The position numbers and the translations under genes were made by a program. 64,000 nucleotides of DNA from SG8-41 sp035259205. Lineage in GTDB: Bacteria > Pseudomonadota > Gammaproteobacteria > Burkholderiales > SG8-41. Numbering within the stretch: the first letter of the stretch is position 1; every line of letters begins with the position of its first letter. Below the pieces are notes generated by a model. It worked only from the letters and a program-made list of their open reading frames with translations. It was not told the DNA's origin and did not search any database. The stretch covers positions 1 to 64,000 of the forward strand of contig DATFWO010000036.1 of assembly GCA_035259205.1 (NCBI GenBank). The letters run 5' to 3'. Of the stretch, positions 52,929-61,403 are shown piece after piece.

Positions 52929-53885
52929 GACCTTGATTCCCGACTGCTTGATCGCACGGCCCCATTTTTCGCGCTCGCTCTTGAGGTGAACCGCCAGCTC
53001 CCGCGGCGTGCTGCCGATCGCGTCGGTGCCGTCGGTCGCGAGGCGCGATGCGATGTCAGGTTGATTCAGCGTCCTCACGATCTCGCGGTATAGCCGCTCG
53101 ACGACAGCCTGCTGCACGCCGCGCGGTGCCAGCATGGCATGCCACTGCGTTACTACGAAACCGGGGATGCCCGCTTCGATCATCGTCGGGATCTCGGGCG
53201 CGGACTTGGCTCGCACCGCGCTCGTCACGGCCAGGGCGCGCAGCCGCTGCGCTCGCATCAAGGGAAATCCGGATGCGAGTATGACCAGCGTCATTTGCAC
53301 GCGGCCGGCCAGCATCTCCGGGTACGCGGCCCCCATGCCCTTGAACGGCACGTGGACCATGTCCGTGCCGGTCATCGTCCGCAGCAGCTCGGTCGCAAGG
53401 TGTATCAGCGAGCCGTTGCCGGTCGAAGCATAGTTGAGCTTGCCGGGATTGGCTTTTGTATAGGCGATCAGCTCGGCCACCGATTTCACCGGCAGCGCAG
53501 GGTTGACGAGCAGCACGTAGGGTCCCGCGGCGACCTGCGAAACCGGCGTAAGGTCGCGGAGAATGTCGTACGGCACCTTGACCAGCATGGAGTGCACCAG
53601 CGAAGTCGCGCTCATGAAAACCAGGGTGTAGCCGTCCGGCGCGGCATTCACCGTGAGCTCCACGGCGATCGAACCGCTGGCCCCCGGCCGGTTGTCCACG
53701 ACGACGCTCTGGCCGAGGTACTCGCCGAGCCTGGGAGCGATCAACCGCGCGACGAAGTCGAGGCCACCTCCCGTCCCCGAAGCGACGAGTACCCTGATCG
53801 GCCGCGCCGGATAGTCTTGAGCCGGTAAGCCTGGACTCAAGACCGTCAACAGGAACGCCAACGAAAAGAGCGAGGCGCGCTTCAT
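52923..53885 (-). CDS. Bug/TctC family periplasmic solute-binding protein (12)
   Basis: 320 residues; signal MKRASLFSLAFLLTVLSPG with cleavage after LPAQ, then DYPARPIRVLVASGTGGGLD. Block two is DNRPGASGSIAVELTVNAAPD and the hinge loop HVPFKGMGAAYPEMLAGRVQ, with Phe for Tyr. The first loop ASGTGGG differs from the usual PxxPGG. The start is chosen at the ATG directly before the lysine-arginine pair of the signal peptide. It diverges from the frameshifted gene at 54014. Confidence 0.93.
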   Translation of the reverse strand: MKRASLFSLAFLLTVLSPGLPAQDYPARPIRVLVASGTGGGLDFVARLIAPRLGEYLGQSVVVDNRPGASGSIAVELTVNAAPDGYTLVFMSATSLVHSMLVKVPYDILRDLTPVSQVAAGPYVLLVNPALPVKSVAELIAYTKANPGKLNYASTGNGSLIHLATELLRTMTGTDMVHVPFKGMGAAYPEMLAGRVQMTLVILASGFPLMRAQRLRALAVTSAVRAKSAPEIPTMIEAGIPGFVVTQWHAMLAPRGVQQAVVERLYREIVRTLNQPDIASRLATDGTDAIGSTPRELAVHLKSEREKWGRAIKQSGIKVE

Positions 53886-54013
53886 CGATTCATTGGTCCT
53901 GCGATCGTGTTTCCGGCACTCCTGAATTGTCGCCTGCCTGAATGCGGTGGACAACACCGCAACCATGGCCCTGCTCCGTGGTAGATTCGGCAGGCCCGAT
54001 CGAGAGGGGTTCC

Positions 54014-54752
54014 ATGGACCAAGCGCTCTGGGTTACGTGGTACGACCTTCCCGACTCCGATCGGGCGGCCTACCTCGCATGGGTTCACGGCGCATACATC
54101 CCGAAAGTCGTGGAACGACCAGGTGTGCTGTGGGGCGCCCACTACGCATCCGAAGAGAACGTCGTGCCGTTGGGTGGCGGCAAGGGCCGCGTCAGCCATG
54201 TCAAACCCGATTCGATCCCGGGCGGGGACCGCTATATTTTGATCTTTGGCGCGGAGAACGCCGACGCCTTCGCCAGTCCGAGCCCGCGCCGGTTTCACGC
54301 GCAGCTGCCGGAAGGAGATCAGGCGATGCTTGCGTTGAGAACCGGCGAGCGCGTCAACGTCATGCTCGAGGAAACACGCGTATACGGACCCGAGGCGAGA
54401 CTGCCCGAATCCGACGGCGCGCCCGCCCCGTGCATACAGCTCGGCAGCTTCAATTCCGGCTCGTACGAAGACGAGGATGAGCTCGCTGCCTGGTACGCGC
54501 AATGGCGGCTGCCGTCACTCAGAACCTTGCCAAGGGGTGGTGCGGGTCCGGAAGCTGGTTTCGATTTCCGGCTGGGCCAAGCACGCGTGTTGTTACGAAT
54601 TTACCTCGGTGGAAGCCCGCAACGAGCACTTCATCTACTACGAGCGCGGCCACCCGGAGATGGAGGCCTGGTCGAAGCGGGCCGTGAAGAACCTCATCCA
54701 CGCCCCCGGCTCGCCCAATCTCGCGCGGCGCATCTGGCTTGCCGTTAAATAG
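54014..54752 (+). pseudogene. Hypothetical protein gene with a single frameshift
   Basis: The first frame (MDQALWVTWYDLPDSDRAAY to AWYAQWRLPSLRTLP) ends in nonsense after about 54530. The next frame supplies a fitting end (GVVRVRKLVSISGWAKHACC, FTSVEARNEHFIYYERGHPE, APGSPNLARRIWLAVK). One extra base in the G-run at 54534-54537 explains the break. Joined, it gives about 245 residues with two similar halves: WVTWYDLPDSDRAAYLAWVH and FTSVEARNEHFIYYERGH suggest ferredoxin-like (EthD/DUF) folds. GAGAGGGG precedes the ATG. Either a true mutation or an assembly indel; the rest of the gene looks healthy. Confidence 0.7.
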
Positions 54753-54834
54753 CGTCTCAGATAGTGCGTCCCAGCTGATGCGTTTCAGATAAAGCGTCCC
54801 GATAGTGCGTCCCATACACGGCGTCCGCCTCCAG
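54752..54834. repeat. 14-bp array, GCGTCTCAGATAGT family (6 degenerate units)
   Basis: Units begin GCGTCTCAGATAGT, GCGTCCCAGCTGAT, GCGTTTCAGATAAA, GCGTCCCGATAGT, GCGTCCCATACACG, GCGTCCGCC. It starts within the stop codon of the preceding gene. Confidence 0.8.
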
Positions 54835-54869
54835 AACCGCTGCAAGCACGCCCCATCCGGGACGTTGCA

Positions 54870-54911
54870 CCTGAGACGATTTACCTGAGACGCTGTATCT
54901 GAGACGCTGTA
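54870..54911. repeat. 14-bp array, inverted copy of the 54752 family (3 units)
   Basis: CCTGAGACGATTTA, CCTGAGACGCTGTA, TCTGAGACGCTGTA. TATCTGAGACGC here is the reverse complement of GCGTCTCAGATA at 54752, so the region can fold on itself. Confidence 0.8.
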
Positions 54912-54915
54912 TGGC

Positions 54916-55068
54916 TCACGGGCATGCCTTCGAACCCGGGTTCGGGCACCAATCAGGGCTGTTCGAAACGCCGACCGATAGAATGCCGCACCCCGCAACG
55001 AGCAGACAAAGCGCAAGAGCGAGGCCAAGCCGGCCGCGCCCGATTCGTGCTCGCTGACGATCGTTCAT
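54916..55068 (-). CDS. Tiny lipoprotein, 50 residues
   Basis: A short frame in the 353-bp gap. It starts with charged residues (MNDRQRARIGRGR), has a hydrophobic core (LGLALALCLL) and a clear lipobox LVAGC. The mature peptide is only about 23 residues with two more Cys (DWCPNPGSKACP). GAGGGG lies three bases before the ATG, and the frame begins 37 bp after the MFS gene's stop on the same strand, so it would be the last gene of that transcript. It ends just before a repeat array. No family is recognised; short lipoproteins of this type include entericidin-like peptides. Confidence 0.55.
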   Translation of the reverse strand: MNDRQRARIGRGRLGLALALCLLVAGCGILSVGVSNSPDWCPNPGSKACP

Positions 55069-55105
55069 GCCCCTCTAACCGTATCCGGCAGTGCTCGTCC
55101 CCGCA

Positions 55106-56401
55106 TTATCTCTCCCGCGCCCGCATGGAAAAAGCGAGTAAGGCGATGGTGACGGCGAGCAGCACGAGCGCGCTCAAAGCGAGCGACCAGTGTATGCCGA
55201 TCAGGGCACCGACAACGCCGACCGTGATGCCGCTGAACGCGCGCAATCCGTTGTTGGAGAGATAGTAGAGCCCGATCAGCCGGCCCCGCAGCTGGGGCGG
55301 CGCCTCGAGCTGTATCAATGCCTGGATCATCGCTCCATACGCCAGGAACAGAAAACCCGACACGAACATGAGCGCGACTGCGATCGGATAGCTCGTCGCG
55401 ACGGCGAATCCGGCGATGCTGATGCACCAGAGTATGACGAGCACGATCGCAGTGCGCGGACTGGGCTCGAGCAGGCCGCCCTTCGCCTCGAGCGACAAGC
55501 CTGCCGTGAGCGCTCCCGCGGCGTTGGCAGCCAGCAGGACGGCATAGGAAAAATCGGCTTTCTCGGTACCGAGGTCATGCGCATACTCCGGCATCTGAGC
55601 CTGAAACGCGTTGCCGACCAGGAGCGAGGCCGCGCCCGCCAGAAGTATCATCGAAAAGATCGTGCGGTTTCCGGAAGCTTCGCGCAGCACGGCAAGCGTG
55701 TCCGCGAGCCCGGTCGCGCGCGCCGGCGCGCTCGATTGCCTCCTCGCGGCGCCATACGGCGCTTTCCACAGCCACAACACCAGCGGCAGGTAGATGAGAG
55801 CGTTTGCCAGCAGGCCCATCGCGGGGCCGAGCAGTAGCATGAGGCCGCCGCCAACCGCCGGGCCCAGCAGTATTCCGAGCTGGCGGCTCGTGGCGTTGAG
55901 CCGCACCGCGCTCACGATGTGCTCCCGGCCGACGATGTCGTGCAGCAGCAACTGGCTCGCCGGAGACCACAGCACCCCGGCCATTCCGTGCACGATCAGG
56001 AGGACCGCCGCGTGCCACATCTGTATCGTGTCCGTGAGAAACAGCAGCGCCCACGCGATCGAGACCGCCATGAACAGGAATTGCGCGAGCTGAATGATGC
56101 GCCGGGAGTCGTAGCGATCCGCCAGGGCACCGAAATAGACCGCGAACAGCAGGAACGGCAGCCAATGGCTCAGCACCGCGAATCCCGCCAGAGCCGGAGA
56201 GTGGAATTTCTCGAACATGACCCAGTAGCTGATGACATGCTCGATGTTGTCGGCCATCATCGCGGCGGCCGAGGTCAGGAGGTAGCCGCGGAAGCCCGGA
56301 TGGCGCAGCGCCGCGAAGGAGCGCAGCGGCGCCCCGGCCGGTTCGGCGCGCGAGGCCGCGCCCTCCTTCTCGCCGCCTGAGGGTAAGCGGGCTTTGTTCA
56401 C
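55106..56401 (-). CDS. Major facilitator superfamily transporter (2), EntS-like type
   Basis: A 431-residue inner-membrane exporter-type MFS protein. A 25-residue soluble N-terminus leads to FAALRHPGFRGYLLTSAAAMMAD, the typical first helix of the enterobactin-exporter-like group. Motif A is YFGALADRYDSRRI. The segment SPASQLLLHDIVGREHIVSAVRLNATSRQLG is characteristic of this group as well. The start is GTG, overlapping the TGA of the decayed SRAP gene as GTGA, so it once depended on translation of that gene. Substrate unknown. Confidence 0.9.
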   Translation of the reverse strand: MNKARLPSGGEKEGAASRAEPAGAPLRSFAALRHPGFRGYLLTSAAAMMADNIEHVISYWVMFEKFHSPALAGFAVLSHWLPFLLFAVYFGALADRYDSRRIIQLAQFLFMAVSIAWALLFLTDTIQMWHAAVLLIVHGMAGVLWSPASQLLLHDIVGREHIVSAVRLNATSRQLGILLGPAVGGGLMLLLGPAMGLLANALIYLPLVLWLWKAPYGAARRQSSAPARATGLADTLAVLREASGNRTIFSMILLAGAASLLVGNAFQAQMPEYAHDLGTEKADFSYAVLLAANAAGALTAGLSLEAKGGLLEPSPRTAIVLVILWCISIAGFAVATSYPIAVALMFVSGFLFLAYGAMIQALIQLEAPPQLRGRLIGLYYLSNNGLRAFSGITVGVVGALIGIHWSLALSALVLLAVTIALLAFSMRARER

Positions 56402-56758
56402 GCGAAGAGTCTATCGTCGCCCGCCGGCGCGATGAGCTCCGGACCATCATTTTTCGCGCTGTTGACGCGCAAGCCGACCGGATATGCCCTCATCTCCTCC
56501 GCCGGATAGGGCTTGAGCAGTTGTCCGAGCGCGGCCGTGTCTGAATTCCTGGGATCGAGCCAGGCGTCGTAGCCGATCGCGTGGAGTATTACCGTCATGC
56601 GGTCGTAGAGGTTGCGCACAAGCTCGTTTGCTTCAGTCGTGATGATCGTAAAGTTTTCGATCGGCGCAGCGCCGCCCTTGCCCGGCCAGAATTCGGAACT
56701 CGATCCGCTCCCGGTTCTTGCGGGAGACCGGTCCGTAGGTGGCGTAGCGGCCGCACAT
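56398..56758 (-). pseudogene. Decayed SRAP-domain gene (YedK-like)
   Basis: SRAP proteins bind abasic sites in single-stranded DNA through Cys2. Here the start MCGRYATYGPVSRKNRERIE is normal, with Cys2 present, but after about 30 residues the frame fails. Farther on, the typical C-terminal part appears in another frame: IENFTIITTEANELVRNLYD, RMTVILHAIGYDAWLD, and LLKPYPAEEMRAYPV to NDGPELIAP. About 100 middle residues, including the conserved middle of the domain, are deleted. The remnant overlaps the MFS start by four bases. Confidence 0.88.
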
Positions 56759-56762
56759 GCCT

Positions 56763-56790
56763 GAGTGACGGGTGACGGGTGACGGGTGAC
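56763..56790. repeat. Heptamer array, GRGTGAC family (4 units)
   Basis: GAGTGAC then GGGTGAC three times, four bases upstream of the decayed SRAP start codon. Confidence 0.85.
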
Positions 56791-56821
56791 GACCGACGAA
56801 GGCGGTGCAGCGAAGATGAAC

Positions 56822-56849
56822 GTCCCTCATCCCTCATCCTTCATCCCTC
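56822..56849. repeat. Heptamer array, ATCCYTC family (4 units)
   Basis: GTCCCTC, ATCCCTC, ATCCTTC, ATCCCTC, four bases from the stop of the thiamine-diphosphate enzyme gene. Two unrelated families lie within 90 bp here. Confidence 0.85.
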
Positions 56850-56853
56850 TTCC

Positions 56854-58773
56854 CTAGACTTTCCTCGTGCGTTCCTGGGCGATGCGGATCGGCGGCACCC
56901 AGGGATTCTCCGCCCACGCAACGCCCGTTCGGGCCACCTGCGCATCGATGAGGTACGGCTTGCCGTCCATGGTCGCTTTGCGCGCCCGATTCAGCGCTTC
57001 CTTGAGCTGCGCCGGCGCCGCGACGACTTCTCCGTCGACCCCGAAACCTTTTGCGATGTACGCCATGTTCATGTCCGGATCGCCGAGATAGTCGTGCACG
57101 AATTGCCCGGTGTTGACCATGCGCCCGCCTGCGACCTTTTCGACGACTCGGCTGTGCGGGCCGGAATAGGCATGATTGTTGTAGACCACGATAATCACGG
57201 GAAGGTGCAAGCGCGCCATGTTCCACAGCGCCGTGGGGCCGAAGACGAACGATCCGTCGCCGACGAGACAGATCACCTGCCGGTTCGGGCGGGCGAGCTT
57301 CACGCCCGCCGCCGTGCCGACGCCCGACCCCAGGTGGGCGCCGTAGTAGAAGAAGAGCTCGCGTCCACCCAGGGGATTGAACCCGAAGCTGTGCAAACCG
57401 ATCGACCCCGCTTCGTGGACGACGATCGCGTCCTTGTCGGCGAACTGCGCGATCTCGTAGGTAACCCGGTCGGCGAGCATCGGATTGCGGTTCCAGTCGG
57501 GATTCTTTGCGACCAGCGCTCTCATGGATCTCGCCTGCTCGCTGAACCGCCGGACTTCCTGCGCCCGTTCCTCGACCTTCCTGCCGAGCGCCGCGCTCAT
57601 GAGGCCCTCGACGGCCATGGTGAGGTCGTCCAGGCCATACGCCACGTCGGCGACGAGCGGCACTTCAGTCGTGATCACGTTGCCCATGCTCCAGCTGTCG
57701 ATGCGCAGGTCGATGAACTTCGCGTTGCGGGACACGACCGGCGAAGCGCTGTTGTGCTGCAGCTTGTTGCCGACGTTGATGACGACGTCCGGCTCCTTGG
57801 GGAACGTGAGCGAGCCCAGAGTGCCCGCGCCCGGTGCGCCCACCCACAGGTGGTGGGCCTGGGGAAAATTGGCGTACATCTGACGCGGCTGGGTCACCGG
57901 CATGCCGAGCAGCTCAGCCAGTTTCACGGCCTTGCCCACCGCCTTGGTGTTGTAGAGCTCGTCGCCGACCAGCATGAGCGGCATCCGCGCCTCGACGAGC
58001 AGCTTCGCCGCCCGCTCCACCTCCGCCGGGTTGGGCCGCACGCGCATGCGCGGGTCGATCTTTTCCTGCACGATGACTTCGGTGCGTATTCTTTCGTCGT
58101 TGAAATCCGAATGCCACGAAGCGTACGTAGGGCCGTAGGGCGGCGTCCACGCCGCCTTGAAGGCGCGGCGCAGCGTTTCCGGGATCATGTCCGCCCGGCG
58201 CGCGAGCCAGGCGTACTTGGTGAGCGGGGCGACTATCTGTTCCTGGTTGGCGACCTCCTCGAAACCGTCGCGTCCGGCGCGGCGGGTCTGGTCCGTGCGG
58301 TAGCTGTAGAACACCAATGGCGTCTGTTCCTTGAAGGCGTTGAACATCTGCCCCATGGCGTTCACCAGGCCCACGACCGCCGCCTGCATCACGATGGTCG
58401 GCTCGCCGGAAGCTTTCACGTAACCCGCGGCCATGGCGGCGCCCGGGCCTTCGTGCGGCGTCAGGATGTACTTGAGCTGGGGCCGGTCGACGAGCGCCTC
58501 ATAGAACTGCGCATCTTCGCTCGCGGAATTTCCGAAGACGTACTTCACGCCGGATGCGATGAGCTGCTCGGCAAAACACGCTCCACCGGTGCCTTCGAAT
58601 ACCTTGACCCCCGCGAGCGCCGCGCCACCGGCTTCCTGAGCTTGCGCAAGCGGGACGAGCGACTGGAGTATGGATTCCGCCGCCGCGAGCGACACGCCGG
58701 CCGCGGTCAGCCCTTTCAGGAAATTGCGCCGCGAAATCGAGTGCGACAGGTATCGCGCGACCAGTTCTCTCAT
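56854..58773 (-). CDS. Tat-exported thiamine-diphosphate-dependent enzyme
   Basis: A 639-residue member of the acetolactate synthase/pyruvate oxidase superfamily. It has a twin-arginine signal SISRRNFLKGLTAAGVSLAA, which predicts a periplasmic enzyme; relatives are cytoplasmic. The N-terminal Pyr domain has the activating Glu in ILTPHEGPGAAMAAGY. A middle domain (ERAAKLLVEARMPLMLVGDE) follows. The PP domain has the cofactor motif LVGDGSFVFGPTALWNMAR, ending VVYNN. GGGAG precedes the ATG. A cytochrome c gene lies directly upstream (33-bp gap), suggesting an oxidative decarboxylase that passes electrons to cytochrome c. The substrate is unknown; a 2-oxo acid is likely. Confidence 0.9.
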   Translation of the reverse strand: MRELVARYLSHSISRRNFLKGLTAAGVSLAAAESILQSLVPLAQAQEAGGAALAGVKVFEGTGGACFAEQLIASGVKYVFGNSASEDAQFYEALVDRPQLKYILTPHEGPGAAMAAGYVKASGEPTIVMQAAVVGLVNAMGQMFNAFKEQTPLVFYSYRTDQTRRAGRDGFEEVANQEQIVAPLTKYAWLARRADMIPETLRRAFKAAWTPPYGPTYASWHSDFNDERIRTEVIVQEKIDPRMRVRPNPAEVERAAKLLVEARMPLMLVGDELYNTKAVGKAVKLAELLGMPVTQPRQMYANFPQAHHLWVGAPGAGTLGSLTFPKEPDVVINVGNKLQHNSASPVVSRNAKFIDLRIDSWSMGNVITTEVPLVADVAYGLDDLTMAVEGLMSAALGRKVEERAQEVRRFSEQARSMRALVAKNPDWNRNPMLADRVTYEIAQFADKDAIVVHEAGSIGLHSFGFNPLGGRELFFYYGAHLGSGVGTAAGVKLARPNRQVICLVGDGSFVFGPTALWNMARLHLPVIIVVYNNHAYSGPHSRVVEKVAGGRMVNTGQFVHDYLGDPDMNMAYIAKGFGVDGEVVAAPAQLKEALNRARKATMDGKPYLIDAQVARTGVAWAENPWVPPIRIAQERTRKV

Positions 58774-58805
58774 CGTTGTCTCCCATCAATCAATGCGCGG
58801 TCCAC

Positions 58806-59117
58806 TCATTTCGCAGCGCTTGCCGGTCGGCCGTACGCCGTGGCGAGGTAACCGGCCATCGTGTTGATCTCATCTTCGCTCCAGAGCGCACCGCGCCCTA
58901 CCATGCGGTAAAGGACGGCCTCCCAGCCGCGTTTGTCCTGGCGGTGGTCGCGCCACATGCCGTCACCGTGACACTGGAAGCAGCGCCCAAGCAGCACGTC
59001 CCTCCCGGGGCCGTCGGGGAACCCGACAGGCTTGGCTTGCTGCGCCTGCACCGGACAAGAAGCCGGCGTCACCGCGGCGAGAAGAAGGAGTGCAACAGTC
59101 CCACGGCAGAACGACAT
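58806..59117 (-). CDS. Small exported monohaem cytochrome c
   Basis: A 103-residue protein with a signal peptide (GTVALLLLAAVTPASCPVQAQ) and one haem-binding CFQCHG at about residue 46. A likely axial Met is in INTMAGYLATAYG near the C-terminus, and RGWEAVLYRMVGRGALWSEDE is typical of small class I cytochromes. It is the first gene of a two-gene unit with the Tat-exported thiamine-diphosphate enzyme, and would be its periplasmic electron acceptor. That partnership is inferred from adjacency and shared location. Confidence 0.9.
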   Translation of the reverse strand: MSFCRGTVALLLLAAVTPASCPVQAQQAKPVGFPDGPGRDVLLGRCFQCHGDGMWRDHRQDKRGWEAVLYRMVGRGALWSEDEINTMAGYLATAYGRPASAAK

Positions 59118-59213
59118 CTGTTCCTCCCGATCATTCTAATGCGTGAGTAGTGAACGGTGAGGCGCCAGGCAGAAACCTTGCACCGATCACTTGTCACTTA
59201 TCTTTTAGTACGC

Positions 59214-60188
59214 TCACTCCGGCTGAATGCCGGCCAGCCGCACTGCCTCGCCAAACTTCTTCACGGCTTCGGCAAATAACGGCTTGAATTCCGCAGAAGG
59301 CGTGCCGAGCGGACGCAAGGCGAGCTTCACGAAGCGCTCCTGCACCTGCGGCAGCGCGAGGACTTTGTGCAGCTCGCCTTCGAGCCGCACCAGGACGGCG
59401 GGCGGCGTCCTGGCAGGCGCAAAAACGGCGTGCCAGCTTACCTCCATCCCCGTGGGGAAGCCGCCGGCTTCCGCCATCGTTGGAACCTCCGGCAGGAAAG
59501 GAGCCCGCGTCTCGTGGTCGTAGGCCAGGGGCCGCAGCTTGCCGGCCTTGATCTGGGGCAGGCCGAGCGTCGTCGTGACGAACATGACCTGAATCTCCCC
59601 GGCCATGAGCGCCGCGATGGCGAGACCGGCGCCCTTGTAGGGCACGTGCACCATGTGCGTGCCTGCGCGCGAATTGAAAAACGCGCTCACGAGATGGGTC
59701 GTATTGCCCACGCCGGCCGACCCGTAAGAGACGCGGCTGTCGGGCTTGCGGGCAATGGCGATCAGCTCCTTCACCGAGTGCGCGGGAAACGACGGGTTGA
59801 CCGCCAGGATGTGGCCGTCGGAGGCGCAGATCTCGTAGAGCGGTACGAAATCCCTGAGGACGTCGAACGGCAGCTTCCGGTAGATGCTCGGATTGACGGC
59901 GAAAGACGACGATGTATGCAGCAACGTGTAGCCGTCGGGCGCCGACTTCGCCACGAGATCGGCGCCGATGATGCCGTTCGCTCCCGGTCGGTTATCTACC
60001 ACGAAATTCTGGCCGGTCTGGAGCGTAAGCTGCTGCGCGACGATGCGTGCGGTCGTGTCCGGGCCGCCCGCGCCGAAGCCGACCACGATGCGCACCGGCC
60101 GGCTCGGGTAGCTCTGGCTCCAGCACGGACTCGCCACAACACCGAGTACCGCAGCCAAAAATATCAGGGCCGGCGCTTTTCTCTGCAT
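59214..60188 (-). CDS. Bug/TctC family periplasmic solute-binding protein (13)
   Basis: 324 residues; signal core ALIFLAAVLGVVASPCWSQ, then SYPSRPVRIVVGFGAGGPDT. DNRPGANGIIGADLVAKSAPD and HVPYKGAGLAIAALMAGEIQ are standard. The GFGAGGPDT first loop keeps two Gly but lacks the usual Pro. It lies downstream of copy 14 on the same strand with a 155-bp gap full of TCATCTGCGT-family repeats, so the two are probably separate units. The preceding 97-bp gap to the cytochrome gene has only degenerate TCACTT-like tracts. Confidence 0.93.
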   Translation of the reverse strand: MQRKAPALIFLAAVLGVVASPCWSQSYPSRPVRIVVGFGAGGPDTTARIVAQQLTLQTGQNFVVDNRPGANGIIGADLVAKSAPDGYTLLHTSSSFAVNPSIYRKLPFDVLRDFVPLYEICASDGHILAVNPSFPAHSVKELIAIARKPDSRVSYGSAGVGNTTHLVSAFFNSRAGTHMVHVPYKGAGLAIAALMAGEIQVMFVTTTLGLPQIKAGKLRPLAYDHETRAPFLPEVPTMAEAGGFPTGMEVSWHAVFAPARTPPAVLVRLEGELHKVLALPQVQERFVKLALRPLGTPSAEFKPLFAEAVKKFGEAVRLAGIQPE

Positions 60189-60236
60189 CACACGGGAAAT
60201 ATAGCAGAAAGGCTGCTTAAAAAAACGAATGAGAGC

Positions 60237-60340
60237 CGCAGAGAAACGCAGATGAACGCGGATGGCAATCTCTCATGAAAACAAGAGTGCGGCGCGCCAA
60301 GGCAGAAGCGATCTGCGTTTATCCGCGTGTATCTTCGGCT
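60237..60340. repeat. Ten-bp arrays, TCATCTGCGT family, inverted pair
   Basis: At 60237-60265 CCGCAGAGAA, ACGCAGATGA, ACGCGGATGG; at 60311-60340 the opposite strand, ATCTGCGTTT, ATCCGCGTGT, ATCTTCGGCT. The two arms can pair across about 45 bp. Confidence 0.8.
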
Positions 60341-60342
60341 CA

Positions 60343-61323
60343 TTACTCAGCTTTTGCTCCAGATCGGCGGATGATCTCTCCCCACTTGCTGGTTTCGGCG
60401 CGTACGAACTCGGTGAATTGCTCGGGAGTCATCGGCCGCGTTTCGATCCCCATTGCGCTCATGCGATTGACGGCGTCCGGGCGCGCGAGCGCCCGCGTTG
60501 CGATCTCGCTCAGCCGGTTGACGATGTCCCGGGAAGTGCCGGCACGCGCGCCCAGGCCGAGCCAGGGTGTCGCTTCGAAACCGCCCAGGCCGGACTCGTC
60601 GAGGGTCGGAATCTCGGGCGCCGCGGCGATGCGTTTCCGTTCCGCGACCGCAATCGCGCGCAGGCGTCCGGTCCTGACGTGTGGCAGGCTGGTGCTGGTA
60701 TTGACGAAGCTCATGGCCGCCTCTCCCGCGAGCACCGCGACGGTCGCCGCAGCGGCGGAGCTCTTGTACGGCACGTGCGTCGCCCCGACCCCCGCGCGCG
60801 CCTTCATGAGCTCCATCGCGAGATGTCCGGTCGAGCCGATGGCCTGCGACGCGTAATTTACTTTACCGCCGTGCGCGCGCATGAATGCCAGCAGCTCCTT
60901 GAAACTGTGCGCCGGCAGGGATGGATGGACGACCAGCAGGAGCGGTGAAATTCCCAGCAACGCGATCGGCGCGACGTCCGTGGCGGGATTGAACGGCATG
61001 GAGTCGTAGAGATTGACGTTGATACTGAACGGTCCCGGCGCGGTGACGAACAGCATGTGGCCGTCCGCCGGCGCTTTCAGCACCAGATCGACGCCGAGGT
61101 TGCCGTTCGCGCCCAACCGGTTTTCGACTATGAATGGCTGGCCCAACGCCTTGTTAAAGTCTTCGGCAATGATGCGGGCGAGCAGATCGATCGAGCCGCC
61201 AGGCGAGCTGGTGGCAATGATGCGCACCACGCGGTTCGGCCAGTTCTGCTGCTGCGCAGCAGAACTCATCGAGAGCATAGCTGTCCCGACGAGGAGTAAC
61301 AGCAAAATACGAGCATCTTTCAT
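60343..61323 (-). CDS. Bug/TctC family periplasmic solute-binding protein (14)
   Basis: 326 residues; signal MKDARILLLLLVGTAMLSMS, cut near SAAQ. The first block is NWPNRVVRIIATSSPGGSID, with Val-Val-Arg in place of Pro-Val-Arg. ENRLGANGNLGVDLVLKAPAD lacks the usual RPG proline. The hinge loop is ATHVPYKSSAAAATVAVLAGE, where the Gly after Lys is Ser. With three consensus changes it is the most divergent intact member here and may bind a different kind of ligand. Divergent from the VOC gene. Confidence 0.92.
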   Translation of the reverse strand: MKDARILLLLLVGTAMLSMSSAAQQQNWPNRVVRIIATSSPGGSIDLLARIIAEDFNKALGQPFIVENRLGANGNLGVDLVLKAPADGHMLFVTAPGPFSINVNLYDSMPFNPATDVAPIALLGISPLLLVVHPSLPAHSFKELLAFMRAHGGKVNYASQAIGSTGHLAMELMKARAGVGATHVPYKSSAAAATVAVLAGEAAMSFVNTSTSLPHVRTGRLRAIAVAERKRIAAAPEIPTLDESGLGGFEATPWLGLGARAGTSRDIVNRLSEIATRALARPDAVNRMSAMGIETRPMTPEQFTEFVRAETSKWGEIIRRSGAKAE

Positions 61324-61403
61324 TGCCGCATCATAAACGCTGGACGGTCACGCCTCCTGATCTCCAATATATAATTTACCCGGCGTTTCTTGCCGGAGAA
61401 ATT

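Noticed and set aside
54931..54944. tRNA remnant or T-arm at CGAACCCGGGTTCG
   Set aside because: It is a simple palindrome inside the tiny lipoprotein frame; no acceptor or anticodon arm fits.
56779..58851. A 690-codon plus-strand frame
   Set aside because: Antisense to the thiamine-diphosphate enzyme, which has all its motifs on the other strand.
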